From positions 1 to 64,000 of the forward strand of contig JAUCBJ010007160.1 of NCBI GenBank assembly GCA_032718475.1: a stretch of 64,000 bases of DNA. Direction: 5' to 3'. Below, piece by piece: positions 20,411 through 31,984 of this stretch (within the stretch, counting starts at the first letter, position 1; each line of letters begins with the position of its first letter). The position numbers and the translations under genes are program-made. Origin of the DNA: Nemertoderma westbladi (Eukaryota > Xenacoelomorpha > Nemertodermatida > Nemertodermatidae). A model generated the notes under the pieces. It was not told where the DNA came from. It did not search any database and saw only the letters and a program-made list of their open reading frames with translations.

Positions 20411-22031
20411 TAACATATGGAGTGGGCGTGTGACTATATCATTTTATATTTGTTTTTATTTTATATTTATGTATGTATTATTATGTAATTTTATTATAAT
20501 CGTTTTCTTTAATTTTATTTTAGTAGAATGTTATTTTAGAATATTTAGTAAATTAGTGCAATATATTAGTGTTTATTACGTATTTAATTACTTACAATAT
20601 ATTTAGTGCGACGGCAAGAAATAATTATTTTTCTCTTTCCTTACTGTCTGTATTATATTATAAATGCGAGACTATAGTAAGATGACATGTCAGTACTTAT
20701 TAAAGTACAATAAAGCCACTACTATATTTAAGTATTATTGGTAGGCAGAGTATTAGGAATGCAAAGTTCAGATCCTCGTGTCTCGGCTAAACCAAGCTCT
20801 GGGTAGACCTTGGAAACGACTTGCCTCTTCACACTGACATTGCTTCGTGCGATATTGCTCTTCTACCTTATAACAAATAATACATATAGTAGCGTGATGT
20901 CCCTCTAACAGTAGCGTAAATCGCAAATAAATCTGTTAAACTTTTTGACCATCTGTAATTCTAGTCGATTAAGATATCGTGGCACCCACCGATATACTTG
21001 AAAGACAAATTCTAGAATCAGTGGTTAACGTCCCCAGACAAGTTCTGGAATAAATCGGTGCTCATCCTAAATATTAATTTAATATTTATTAAAATCTGTA
21101 AAATCCTGATCCTTTAAAATTTCTAGTCAATTAAGATATCGCAGTATTTACCGATATTCTTAGAAGGACTATTTTATAGAATTAAGGATCCTAAGTCCCC
21201 AGATATGCTCTGGAATAAAATTTGTGTCAATTTAACATCAAATAATAAAATTCACGGGAATAAATTTAAATTCATATTCAAATGAATTTCATAAATTGTC
21301 ATTTTGTGCAATTTATAACATTCCCAAAATTCCAGTAATTAATAGATCATGGGAGCGGAGATTCATATTGAGTGTACTAGAGTGCGAGAATCTCCAACAT
21401 ATAGTCAATAGCCGATAAAATTTATAAAATCATGCATAAAGAGGATATTGACAATTAAAGAATTACTATTAAATAGCATCCCAGATCTGTATGCATGAGA
21501 ATTACCCTAATTCTACCGCTAGTTTTCCATAATGTCACCATGGCAACACCCACGCTAGAATTAGAAGCAAGTTAAAGGAACAATAAAAAGCTTGCCCCAT
21601 TGCGTAGCATAAGAGTATACATAGCGCACTATTAGTATCCAAGGATACATAGTAATAACGTGACATTCTGGAAGACACTGATTAACGGACAAATGGCATG
21701 CGTGTGTGCAGTAAGTAATGATTGTATGGAATTTGTGCATTTATAGGTGAATGTTACTACTAAAGTGTGTTTACAGTAGCTAATCGCAATTGTAAAGTAG
21801 CCCTAACTCTACCGAGATAACCTCAAGTGGATTCAAGCCTTTGGGACGGACAGTGGTGGGACTTGTGCCGGTTATCGTTGTCGTGCTGTTGCTACATGTT
21901 GGCGTAAACACCGCGACAACGGTACATCGGCGCTGAGAAACCCACTGTCCGGGGGCAAAGCCTAGTAGGCAGCGACGCCCGCTTGCCTAAATATTAACTC
22001 ATATTGATATTAATAAACTCAGATAGCAGAT
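20411..22031 (+). other. Non-coding spacer between Pol remnant and second ORF
   Basis: AT-rich, no coding frame. A block TTCTAGTCGATTAAGATATC with CACCGATA and CCCCAGACA.G.TCTGGAATAAA occurs twice (about 20958-21060 and 21117-21215), also twice in copy 2 (57260 and 57490). Its conservation between copies suggests an RNA or packaging role, but I see no known structure. Confidence 0.5.
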
Positions 22032-23480
22032 ATGACGGAATTGATAGAAGATGACCTTGGTATTAGAGAGCGATATACTCTACCTTTACAAGCGTTTGTG
22101 GATAGCTTGATACACGGTGAAGCCGATCCGACTATTACGGAGGACGATGGTCGTTATATCGAACCGCCGATGTCCCAAGAGCAACTTACGCGTGAATTGG
22201 ACTATCGAAAATTAACCGCTCGCTATACGCATCGTAATGGTACGTATATGGACTTCTTAACTACCGGCCATCCTATCGATTTACATGATACGGACGATGT
22301 AGACACCGAAAGGGAAATGGTTCTATTTAAATATCATACCCAGCGGCGTCGTAACGATAAACCGAGAATAGATCACGAAAATTCTATTCGTAACAGACTG
22401 GGAAGACGAACCAATATGTCTAGAATCTGAGGAGATTCAGCCTATCGCGCTCGGAACAGCGACAACGATTACATCCTAGAATGGTATCAAGGTCCACAGT
22501 GTCTCACTGCGTACGATTATCGCCATGCCAACTATGTTTCTCGGCAACGTTGTCGGTTATGCGCATCGAGAGACCATGTTACGCCCATGGACACAAACGT
22601 CCGCTGTTCCTATTTCCACGAACAACCGGCGATGGAAATTTATTGCGCGTATTGCAGATTTAATAATTTGCACATTTTTGCGGTTTGCCCTCAATTTATG
22701 ACTCAATGTCACCATTGTCAACTAAAAGGACATGCCAGTTTCGATTGCCCTTTTAATCACGATTTGGAAAGCGTAGATGAAATGATCACACTACGTTACA
22801 TCAGAGCTTGGGAAGCGAACACTGATTTACATTGTGATTCGCGCCATCGCTATTATCCCGGACGCGCTTACGAAGGAGTTTATGCGTTACATCCTTATCT
22901 ATTCGCTTCGGTTGAACAGAAATCACGCATATCAAGTTACGAGCTACTGAAGCGCGTCGGAGAATGTATTTCAACCAAATTCGTACGCAAATTTCTCAGG
23001 AGTGTTAATCCTAGCGACCTTCATTCCTATAACTTAATCAATCATATCCGTCAGGATCCGGACTATGGAGAATTGTTTGTTAACTCACACCCTGAGTTAC
23101 AGGAAGTATATCGACGGCCTTACGAATACCGAGCCCGCGAACGCGAGTTGGAGAGGACCATTAAACCAAGGAAGTTTCTAACTGCCTATGGTCCACCCAC
23201 GGCCCTCGTTCAGACCACTCGTAAAGGACCCGTAAGAGCGGCTGTCTTGAAACGAGCTCTCAAAGCCGTTAGACCCCTCTCCCCGGACGTTGATGTCAAT
23301 CAACCCGGTACTTCGACCGGCGGATATACCGATCGTAATCCCATACCTTCTGATGCAATCATATTGCACCCTTCACCCAGCAGTTATAGCCCTCCTCGTA
23401 AAGTGGCTCGCCCCAAAGAGAAAAGGACTCTTGCTAACTTTAAAAAACTGCGTAAACGCCGTCCGCGCAAGAAAGACTAA
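22032..23480 (+). CDS. Second ORF: zinc-knuckle basic protein, one in-frame TGA
   Basis: A single frame runs from ATG at 22032 to the stop at 23478-23480, interrupted only by TGA at 22428-22430. The first 132 codons are acidic and begin MTELIEDDLGIRERYTLP; copy 2 has the same start (58411). After the TGA the frame carries a cysteine-rich block: a CRLC pair, YCAYCRFNNLHIFAVC (C-x2-C-x5-H-x4-C) and a classic CCHC knuckle, CHHCQLKGHASFDC. A globular middle of about 150 residues follows, then a proline-rich and strongly basic tail ending KKLRKRRPRKKD. Position between Pol and the 3' LTR is where some LTR elements keep env, but there is no signal peptide or membrane segment. It looks like a nucleic-acid-binding accessory protein. 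I do not recognise the family. The TGA may be a mutation or a recoding site. Confidence 0.7.
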
Positions 23481-23550
23481 CTGTTTAGAGTATTTTTATA
23501 TTTTAGAAACTGTGATTTTGTATATTTTATAGACTTAAATCCCATTTTCT

Positions 23551-23558
23551 GGGAGCGG
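23551..23558 (+). promoter_or_regulatory. Polypurine tract before the 3' LTR
   Basis: GGGAGCGG lies directly against the TG of the 3' LTR, the position of the plus-strand primer in LTR retrotransposons. It is short and has one C. Confidence 0.55.
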
Positions 23559-25624
23559 TGTAAAAGCTTTTGTGGGATAACTGATTCGTTTGCCTTGCTG
23601 GCCAGTTCCCCCCCGGTCGCTAGAATACTCTAAAAGGGATCTATAGCTAAAATAGTGCAAGCTACCAGCTTATTGGCTGATGTGCTGTACGAAGGTATCT
23701 GGGTTCTGTTCGATCGGCCAACCAGCTTAGGGAGGTTGCCTCAGCCCTGCTGTCCGCATCGGCCAATAGAATTTGAGTGGGCGTTGATTTTGACCTATCC
23801 CAGAGCTACTGAACTGAATTTTCCTATCTCACTGCTCATCCTCTGTGTTGGACGGGAGCTTCGGGGAATAAGGGTAGTTGGTATCCTCGTATAGTCAAGT
23901 AGTCACATGTTTCTGTTGTTGTGTTCCCATTTTTCGCCATAACACCGGCTTTTGGAACAACTCTAGTAAAACTGCTTAAATTATCGAAAGTATAACTGTT
24001 ATTCGATCAATCAATCAACTAATCTAACTGATCTAATTAACTCACTATTAATCATATTGTTTGTACTGTTATTTACCGTCAGTTATTAATTGTATCTATT
24101 TGTTGAGGAAATATTGCTCTTTGGAGAATACTGATAAATCACCCAAAATTCCCAATTTTCTTGATACACTACAGGTTAGAGAGACAGGCTATATATAACA
24201 ATTGCGATTTATATCAATGTGGTGTGTATTGAATCTAATGTTATTTAGCAGACCCTACATGAGTCAATTGCTGCTCTCTTTATGTGTGATCAAATTTACT
24301 GACGGTCGGCAGAATAGTGTGCATGATTGTGATTGGTAACAAAGCATTTCCTAAAGAATGCGCCTTATACTTTAATCATAAGCAGTATCGTTGCGTTTAG
24401 TATAAGTCCTAGTTCTGTTTAAATAGATAGAGCGCCACGTCCTAAAGGAACTGTTAATATTTCCCGAAAGCCAATAATATCTGTCAGAAATTAATTATTA
24501 ACGATCTATCGAATAATACAATAGGTTTACACTGCAACCTTACACTGCAATAATAAAATTTAAGCAGCCGAATTCAGCCTCCCGGGTGTAGATCCATCGG
24601 GTGAATGATCGCGCATGGGCTGGCTTCGGTTAATGTTTTGTTTATTAGCATAAAATATTGTCGTATGCTAAAGGTGTTTTAATTAACTAAAAGACATATA
24701 AATTTTGGCAGGTTAAGGGGGGGGGTATACCCCCCCATGAACCTTTTTTTAAAATGGCTGTCAATTACTGTTAAATGATAATATTGCTATTTTGTCATGG
24801 TCAACCACTGTATGGAAGGCCAAATAGCATTTATAGTAAAATTTGAAAATTTGTAGCCTCCCCCTAGCGGCTGGCGGCGGAATTAAAGATTTCACTAAAA
24901 TTGCTACTAGTCCCTCAATTTTGGTCCAAATTTCTTGAAACCAACTTTTTTGGACTCAGCGTGATTGACTCTACAAAAGTTATCTTATAGAATTTTTAAT
25001 TAGCCAATTTTATTTTAATTAATTAATTTAATTAATTAATTATCATATTTTTCATTAAAAATGGCTAATTAGAAAAAATGGTAATATTTATCAAAATTCC
25101 ATAAGATAACTTTTAAAGAGCTTCCAAAGCTCGTTCGAATGAGCCAAAAACGAAGAAAATTGGTTGAAAAATGACGGAGGAGTAGTAATTTGAAAATGAA
25201 AAATGACATTCCGAGAAAATGCCCTTCAAAGTTTAAACCGTCCCGCCAAAATTGGCTGTCTGTGTTCTGGTTGGTTAATTATTTCTGGCACGAATGATGC
25301 ACACCAACGAGCTAAAATGTTCATTTCTGGGGTTTTCGGGGTCACTGATTTCATTTCCGATGTCAGTTTTAATTTTTAGTGGAATCTAGTCTATCTGTCT
25401 GTCTGTCGGTCTTCTGTCTTTCTTACAATTTGACGGACAGACCGTCGTACGGAAAAATAGTAATAACTCGAGAACTGAAAGAGGTCTCACTAAGCGGTTT
25501 TCAGATTTGTAATCCTCATTAAATTCTGCTCTAGATGAGATAAAGAAACAATAATTTGAAAATTTTACCTGAGGGGGGGTATACCCCCCCCTTAAACTGC
25601 TAAAGGTCTTCAAAAGCGCGAACA
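23559..25624 (+). repeat. 3' LTR, interrupted
   Basis: Matches the 5' LTR along its full length by eye, apart from an 875-bp TTAA-flanked insertion (24717-25591). Ends in GCGCGAACA and is followed by the CAAAT target duplication. Confidence 0.92.
24717..25591. mobile_element. TTAA-flanked element, family B, in the 3' LTR
   Basis: Ends are G-runs joined to TATAC and C-runs (GGGGGGGGTATACCCCCCC at both ends), with TTAA at 24713-24716 and 25592-25595. The 5' LTR shows the single TTAA empty site. No ORF. An internal GACAGACAGA block lies near the right end (25393-25440). A second partial copy starts at about 53079. The termini are themselves palindromic. Confidence 0.9.
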
Positions 25625-25629
25625 CAAAT

Positions 25630-26959
25630 ATGTAAGTTCCCGTGACATACTATTGTTATACATGTAACAGCCACTAACATTGGTTCCATGGGTAACAGCT
25701 CATACCAAATAGAATAATAGCCAAGGATAATAGGACAGTTAACCATGCTTGACTGGCGCCAGGTTGCCAAAACATGCAAAATGTTACTAAAGTTTGAAAT
25801 CACCCCCATGAGGAACCAGATTCCAGGGCCTACCTGCTGTGTAAGTACGGCTGTGCCTGTAAGTCTACCCTGTTATATATGTTGCCAGCTGCAACATTCA
25901 CCAACACGCTTTCTATATCAGGCAGACAAAACAACAGTTACAAGTAAAGAATGAACGTTACTTTCTATGATAAAGCACTATCCCGTGAGACTGCAACATG
26001 ATAAACAAACGAAACCGAGGGTTTTTGTTAACTCCCTGAGAATAACTAAAATAACTAAATACTGGTTAAAAATAATGCTATTTAATCCTAACACTGTAAA
26101 ATCTATAAGGCCACAAATGTGTGCTACTGTACATCTGTAAATAATACACGCTTTCATGGTACAAGGTAATTGTCATGTAATAAATAGCCAGACACAATTG
26201 GCCTCACTTCACTGACTGGCTAACATTTTTTGTGAGTCCCTTTCCCAATGATCTGAATTTATGGTCCAAACCATGGGTGACCAGGCCTGGGAGGCCAGAT
26301 TGCAAGGGTGAGAGGAATTCTGGAGTTGAAGGCTACTCTCATGTCCCACCCTGACCAACCAAGCCATTGGTGAACCTGGGGGAAGTCAATAGACTACCCT
26401 CAGTTAATACCCTGACACACAGGTCCCCAATGCGACAAGGTGAGCTGACTGCCCTGGCAGATAAGCTTTGCCTTAGTGCAGTGGGTGTTGAAGAGCACCG
26501 AATGTGGACTGTACAGACTGATGAGGTTCTGATTGAGGACATGGGGGGGGGGGGTGTTTGGCGACTTCCCTTACCTCAGCAGATTACAGTAGAAATGGAA
26601 GAATTGTTAAATCCAACTGTACTTGCAAAATACATAGACCAAATCACCAACCATTCTGTCAGGTCAGGTCTCCAGATCCTGCTACCACTATGGCAGTAAT
26701 GTGGTACTACCTGTAGCTGTCAGCCCAGTAGGGCAGGCCCGATAAGCATAGCCTATTCATTATTTAGTTGATCAAGAGTGGGTTGGTTTAGCCCCGTCAA
26801 CTAAATAAGTCATTGAGGGCTATAGCGCGTAGGGCACCATTGAAGGCAATGGCTTGATACGCATCTGCATTAGAGATGTTACACGCCCCACCCTGTATAT
26901 ACTGAATGCTCCTCTACCAGTCTTAGGTAACCTAACCCACGAGACACACTTGGTTCAGG
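25630..26959. other. No confident gene
   Basis: Mixed non-coding DNA. One plus-strand frame at 26367-26699 (110 codons) is open, but I recognise no domain and it contains a G tract. A host exon or the 5' region of the following non-LTR element is possible. Confidence 0.4.
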
Positions 26960-27174
26960 TTGTAACAAATGGACCCCTACAGTCGGCAGCAGGGCTGTAG
27001 GCCATGAATAGGCGGAAGGTAATCAACCAACGGCTAGACATGCTGACAAGCTCGGCGGAAGGTAATCAACCAATGGCGACCTACTGCGAAGACGCTTGTA
27101 GGAGTTGCGACCACAAGCGGTTTACTCCCGCAACTGAAAGACCAACAAACAACACATTCGAAAAGAGTAAGGGG

Positions 27175-27800
27175 AAGCTATGGACCTTTCAATACCCTAA
27201 TGGAACCAAATCACAACTGGATTAATCCTTATAAACAAAAAGTGGAGAAACAGCATGATCAACTGCGAGGCATACAGCTTGTTCAACCTAATTGGTTCGG
27301 ACCACAGAATTGTGACTGCAGAGATCAGACTCAGTTTGAGAGCCAGCAAACCCAGGACAAGCAAGCAAATCAAATATGACTAGGAGAAACTCAGAACTGA
27401 CAATGCTGTAAAGGATGCTTATACAGTAGAAGTTCAAAACCACTTTGAAGCACTTCAATCAATGGATGAAGACCAATCCACCAATTCAATATACCAGAAT
27501 ATAATAACAGCCCACAAGGAATCAGCTAAGAGGCATATACCCCAGAAACCCAAACGAAAACAGTATGTGCCATGGCAAAACTCTGAGGTTACTTGTAAGA
27601 GAGAAGATCTTAAGATAGCCTACAAAGTTAAAACCGAACAACCAACAACCGATAACATTAACAAGATTGAGAAAGCTAAGGACGATCTTAAATTGGCCTA
27701 CAACATCAGCCAGGAAAAGTACATACAGGATAAAACTGAAGCAATTACAACTGCTCACATACAGCAACAATCAAGACTTACCTGGCAAACTGTAAATTAG
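27175..27800 (+). pseudogene. Endonuclease C-terminus and linker of the non-LTR element
   Basis: Across a frameshift at about 27225 the sequence reads LWTFQYPNGTKSQLD, then LINKKWRNSMINCEAY and IGSDHRIV. These are the QLDyI and SDHr motifs closing an APE-type endonuclease that nicks the target. The following 112-codon frame (27462-27800) is a lysine-rich linker of the type found between endonuclease and RT. Stops at 27378 and 27798 break it. Confidence 0.7.
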
Positions 27801-27879
27801 GTATCTGGTCGGAAAAGTTGTGCAAAGGGGCGCCTCAAAGCCGATAGTCCTGAAGAACGTGTTGGGAAGTGGAAAAATC

Positions 27880-29507
27880 ACAGCAACTTGCCTGGGCAGC
27901 CACCAAACATCGAGGTCAGCCCTACAAGAAAAATATATGACAAGACACTACCTATAGAAACAGGGGACTTCACACCTGCCGAACTCCAAAGAAGCATTAA
28001 AAGCATGTCCAACAATAAAGCGAGTGGATTAGATGAAACCCAGTGGAGGTTTGGAAAACCGGAGTGCTAATCAGACCATTATTGAATGTTTGCAACCGGA
28101 TGTTAAAATGGGAAAAGCCACCACCAATTTGAACTAAAGGTCAACTAAAGCCTCTCCCCAAGAAAGGAGACCTCAGCATACCAACAAACTATCGTGGGAT
28201 CTGTCTGCTTGTGGTAGCTGCCAAAATATACAATAAAATGATTCTATATAGGATTAGGCCTCACATAGAGAAACTACTGCGTAAGAGCCAAAACGGATTT
28301 CGACCAAGTAGATCAACAATAGCTCAGATACTTGCACTACGGAGACTGATGGAAGGAATTAAGTCAAAGAATCTCCCCGCATTCATGACTTTTGTGGACT
28401 TCAAGAAGGCATTCGACTCCATCCATAGAGGTAAAATGCTTGAAATCCTTAGAGCTTATGGAATACCAGAAGTAATTGTTGCAGGCATTGGATTGTTATA
28501 TTGTGACACAGAAGCGCAGGTACTCTCACCAGATGGTGAAACTGAGTTTTTTTCAATCCTGGCTGGCGTACTGCAAAGTGACACATTAGCACCATTACTA
28601 TTTGTAATTGTGCTGGATTACGCAATGAGGATGGCCACAAAGGGTGAAGATCTGGGATTCACACTTCAAGAACGCAGAAGTAGTAGATATCCGGCAACTA
28701 CAGTCACAGACACTGACTTTGCGGATGACATCGCCCTGCTCTCTAATACGCTTGCAGATGCACGCACAGCTTCTACTAAATAAAGTGGAGAGGGCTGCTA
28801 AGGAAGTTGGATTGCATTTAAATGCTACAAAGACCGAATTCATGACCTTTAATGTTGATGGAAACTTGACAACCATTGATAATAATCAACTAAGGAAGGT
28901 CGATGACTTCCAGTACTTTGGATCATGGATAGAGAGTATCAAAAAGGACATAGAAGTTAGGAAAGCAAAGGCTTGGGTAGCTCTATCTAAAATGGATACC
29001 ATCTGGAAATCAGATCTCTCCAGGCACCTGAAGACTAAGTTCTTTCGAGTCACAGTGGAAAGTGTATTGACTAAATCATTTGAACAACGAATTGATGGTT
29101 GCTACACAAGACTACTAAGTGCAACCCTAAACATCAGCTGGAGACAACACATGACAAACGCCGAGCTTTATGGTACAATACCACCAGTATCAACCACCCT
29201 CCGTGAACGCAGATTAAGATTCAGTGGGCACTGCTGGCGAAGTAAAGACGAGGTCATACCAGATCTACTTATCTGGCAACCAACTCATGGAAAGCGTAGT
29301 CGTGGACGACCGGCCATAACATATATAGATCAACTTGAAAGGGATACTGAACTTGGGAGAAACGAAATTGCGACAACTATGGAGAATCGGGAAGCCTGGA
29401 AGGATCTCATTTCCTGTCCACTGTCCGAGTTCGCTCGACCTAGTAGTAGTAGTAGTAGTAGTAAATCACCAACTGCATCATCCATTGAAACTTCTCATGT
29501 TCCGTAA
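27880..29507 (+). pseudogene. Reverse transcriptase and C-terminus of the non-LTR element
   Basis: Begins with the pre-RT helix (ELQRSIKSMSNNKASGLDE). After a broken segment at 28070-28210 the RT reads NGFRPSRSTIAQILALRRLM, FVDFKKAFDS, GVLQSDTLAPLLF and TDTDFADDIALLS (catalytic FADD at 28718-28729). Ser replaces the usual Gly in LQGDTLAP. A frameshift near 28770 moves the thumb into another frame (ERAAKEVGLHLNATKTEF, FQYFGSWI), followed by the RLRFSGHCWRSKDE and LIWQPTHGKRSRGRP tail. Several lesions make it inactive. Compared with the minus copy at 6133-7327 it is a separate subfamily. Confidence 0.82.
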
Positions 29508-29510
29508 AAC

Positions 29511-31370
29511 TGGCTAAAGTAGTTCTGATTGTGTGCTATTCACCCACTAGTGTTGCTCCAGGAGAGGAGGTGGAATATATCTACCACGATGGTGTGGATC
29601 AGCATGCATTTATTAAATTTCATGGGTGACTTTAATGCAAGTCTGCATCAATCATCTACATCACCCTGGGTCTATATTGGTGATTCCTCTGTAAGCAGGT
29701 TTGAGACTGGTTTGTTACTCAACTAGCTTCTGATTGGAAGGGGTTGGATTGACTCCGTCACCATCGCTCGGGCATTCTGTATTTATTAATAAACTATATA
29801 AATCTATTATTCCGGTATAAATAGACATTTTCACTACCTGCCAGGTTTATAAATATATAGTAACTGTGGGCATAAATGCATATATCTGCCTAATGTGTCT
29901 AATACGGTAGTGGTTTTCAACCTATCTGATAATTGGTATCAGACTCTTGGAGGCGCATTGGTAAATCCCTACCCTATTGGATGTTACCTGTGGTTGACAG
30001 AGCAAATAGTGTTGGTACGCAGCAAACTTCGCCCACGAGAAAGCGAGAAAGCTTCGCCCACGTCCAATCATCGCCGGGAGCAATCTTCGCCTTCAAAATG
30101 GATGTCAACAACATCATTTATTGTTTTGGTTAGAAAAAGCCGTCTCTGTAACCTGCCGTCTCTGTAACCGGCTCATTTCCCCCAATCGGGTGAAGGTTGG
30201 ACGCAGGTGAAGATTGCACCCAACCATGGTGCCGCCCCTGCAGAGCAGAGCATATATTACTTAATTCTATTGAATACTTTTGAAATGTTATGTTGGTTTG
30301 GGTGTACCCATACCTGTATAGTACGGCTCAGAGAATAATATTATGCCGTCGGCTGGGATGACTCTCAGAGAGCTCATTATACCAGAAGTAGAGAGTTGAT
30401 CAGATGAATAAATCCCCGGATCTAGAATATCAGTTACCCCGTCAAACTCGTGTTCGTAAAGTACCATTCTAGAAATATAATTGAAAGGGGCGGAACTCTA
30501 ATATTTTTGTTAAATAATGAATAATTAATGTTTTGACCTGAATTTTATAGTTTCGCAGTTGTCCTATGATTAGGTTTGTTCATGTTAAATATCTTTGATC
30601 TCGCGGCCTGCAGTAGCTACCTCAGGACTCATGGTAGTGAGAACCGTGGTAGTACTGCAGCTTGCGGGACACACGGTAGTACCCGGGAACCGTGGTAGTA
30701 ACTCAGGGAATGTGGTAGCCGATGACCGTAACTGGAATAAATGTATATGGGGTAGTCGGCCTCACTAACAACCAAAATTGGAAACCACTGGAAATTGTCC
30801 AAAATGTGGATATTATTGTTGGTTAGTTTGTGTTAAGTGTGTACATGTACAATATAGATATCTGCAATGCAATATATTTAAATTTAAATGCTGATGGCAC
30901 AACAATATATATGTAAGTGCGAATGCGTAATATTATTCTACATCAGCAATTTTTTAGATCTTGGCTGAAAAATTACAATTTTGATGGTATAAGGGTTTTC
31001 GAGGTCGCTGATCTCGATAAATCTTGTTAAAAATATTTTCTGGCAATGCGACCATCAATTTTTGGTCATTTTTTGGTCCCCCAGGACGAAAAGTACAAGT
31101 AAAAATTTCTCAAACTGAAAATCTTGTGATTGGCTTGATAATTCTCAAGGTATACAGGTTTTCATGGTCGCTGATCACGATACAACTAGTTGAAAATTGT
31201 GACAGGATCTGTGTTGGCCCAGGATCCCGACCGTTCGACTTTTGTAGTGAGGTCTGATACCTTGGTGATGGGCTAGCTGTGGCCGTAGGGCCGGTAATAA
31301 TAACTAGAGTTTCATTTGACCTTAGTGTTAATGATCTTAGTTAACCGATTGCCCAAATTACCGGTAGCCT
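29511..31370. other. No supported gene
   Basis: Non-coding. Around 30640-30720 the word GTGGTAGT recurs at irregular spacing. At 30960-31210 two similar segments (GAAAA(A/T)..AAATTTTGAT.. with GGTCGCTGATC) suggest a decayed repeat. I see no exon with convincing borders. Confidence 0.4.
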
Positions 31371-31844
31371 ATGGGACAAAAAAAAAAACTAGAGTTCATT
31401 GGTGTGCGACAAGGATTTGCTACTTCTGGTATCTTATTTGTAATATATCTAAATGAACTGATCCGTAACCTCAGGCTTTGCCAACCAGATGGGTTTCTAG
31501 AATGGCTACATTGTCTTTTATTCATGGATGATGCAGCCATTTGGGCAACAACTAGAGAAAGAGCCTTTGATAAATTTTCAGTATTGTGCAAATTTTGTGT
31601 GGATTATTGCATGCAAATAAATAGTGTAAAGTCGAAATTCATGGTAATAAACGGTGGAGCGTGTAATAGAGTACCATTCACAGCTTACGGTATCGTGATA
31701 AAACATTGCGATAAGTACACATATTTAGGGTCCATTGTATCGTCTGACGGCCGAGTACGTACTACAGTACGTGAGCATAACAGGGACAAACAGAAACACC
31801 TCCGCGCGCGAGCTGGGGGAAGATCTTCTCTGTGCTGGGGGTAA
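31371..31844 (+). pseudogene. Reverse transcriptase palm fragment
   Basis: The frame contains GVRQGFATSGILFVIYLNEL (motif corresponding to GvrQGdpLSPlLF.lyin.L), then LLFMDDAAIWATT (catalytic (Y/M)xDD) and YLGSIVSSDGR. It spans only palm to early thumb. Its end near 31830 reads into unrelated purine-rich DNA. It differs from the other RTs in the window, so it is another non-LTR lineage. Confidence 0.75.
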
Positions 31845-31984
31845 GAGCGCGTAAGAAAAGGGGGAAGAGGGGGAAAGAAAAGGGGTATGGATCTATAAAT
31901 AGCATCCAATGGGACGCCTCTATTTTACTACCGTTTTATACTGTAAACATACAGCTGTCTACCTTATTGAGAAGTGGTAATACT

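Larger units (their letters stand above)
10917..25629 (+). mobile_element. Complete non-autonomous BEL/Pao-like LTR retrotransposon (copy 1)
   Basis: Two long terminal repeats (10922-12108 and 23559-25624) start with TG and end with CA. They are flanked by a perfect 5-bp target duplication, CAAAT, at 10917-10921 and 25625-25629. In order it carries a 3.6 kb leader, a Gag-protease ORF, a short Pol remnant, a 1.6 kb non-coding stretch, a zinc-knuckle ORF, a purine tract GGGAGCGG (23551-23558) and the 3' LTR. BEL/Pao identity rests on the Gag capsid type, the DUF1758-like aspartic protease and the NPADIASRG-type Pol tail. RT, RNase H and most of integrase are absent. No clear tRNA primer site follows the 5' LTR. 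The LTRs show no difference that I could find apart from a later insertion, so integration was recent. Confidence 0.92.
26960..29510 (+). mobile_element. Non-LTR retrotransposon with endonuclease and RT parts
   Basis: In order it carries the end of an APE-type endonuclease (27180-27330), a linker ORF (27462-27800), an RT (28211-28783, continuing in another frame 28770-29400) and a (TAG)n tail at 29443-29462. It belongs to the same broad family as the copies at 4770-8030 but is clearly diverged. The 5' end is not defined. Confidence 0.8.

Noticed and set aside
22032-23480. Envelope gene of the LTR element
   Set aside because: Position fits, but there is no signal peptide, no transmembrane segment and there are zinc knuckles plus a basic tail.
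26367-26699. Possible host protein of 110 codons
   Set aside because: No recognised domain, no splice sites and a G tract in the frame; left as unsupported.
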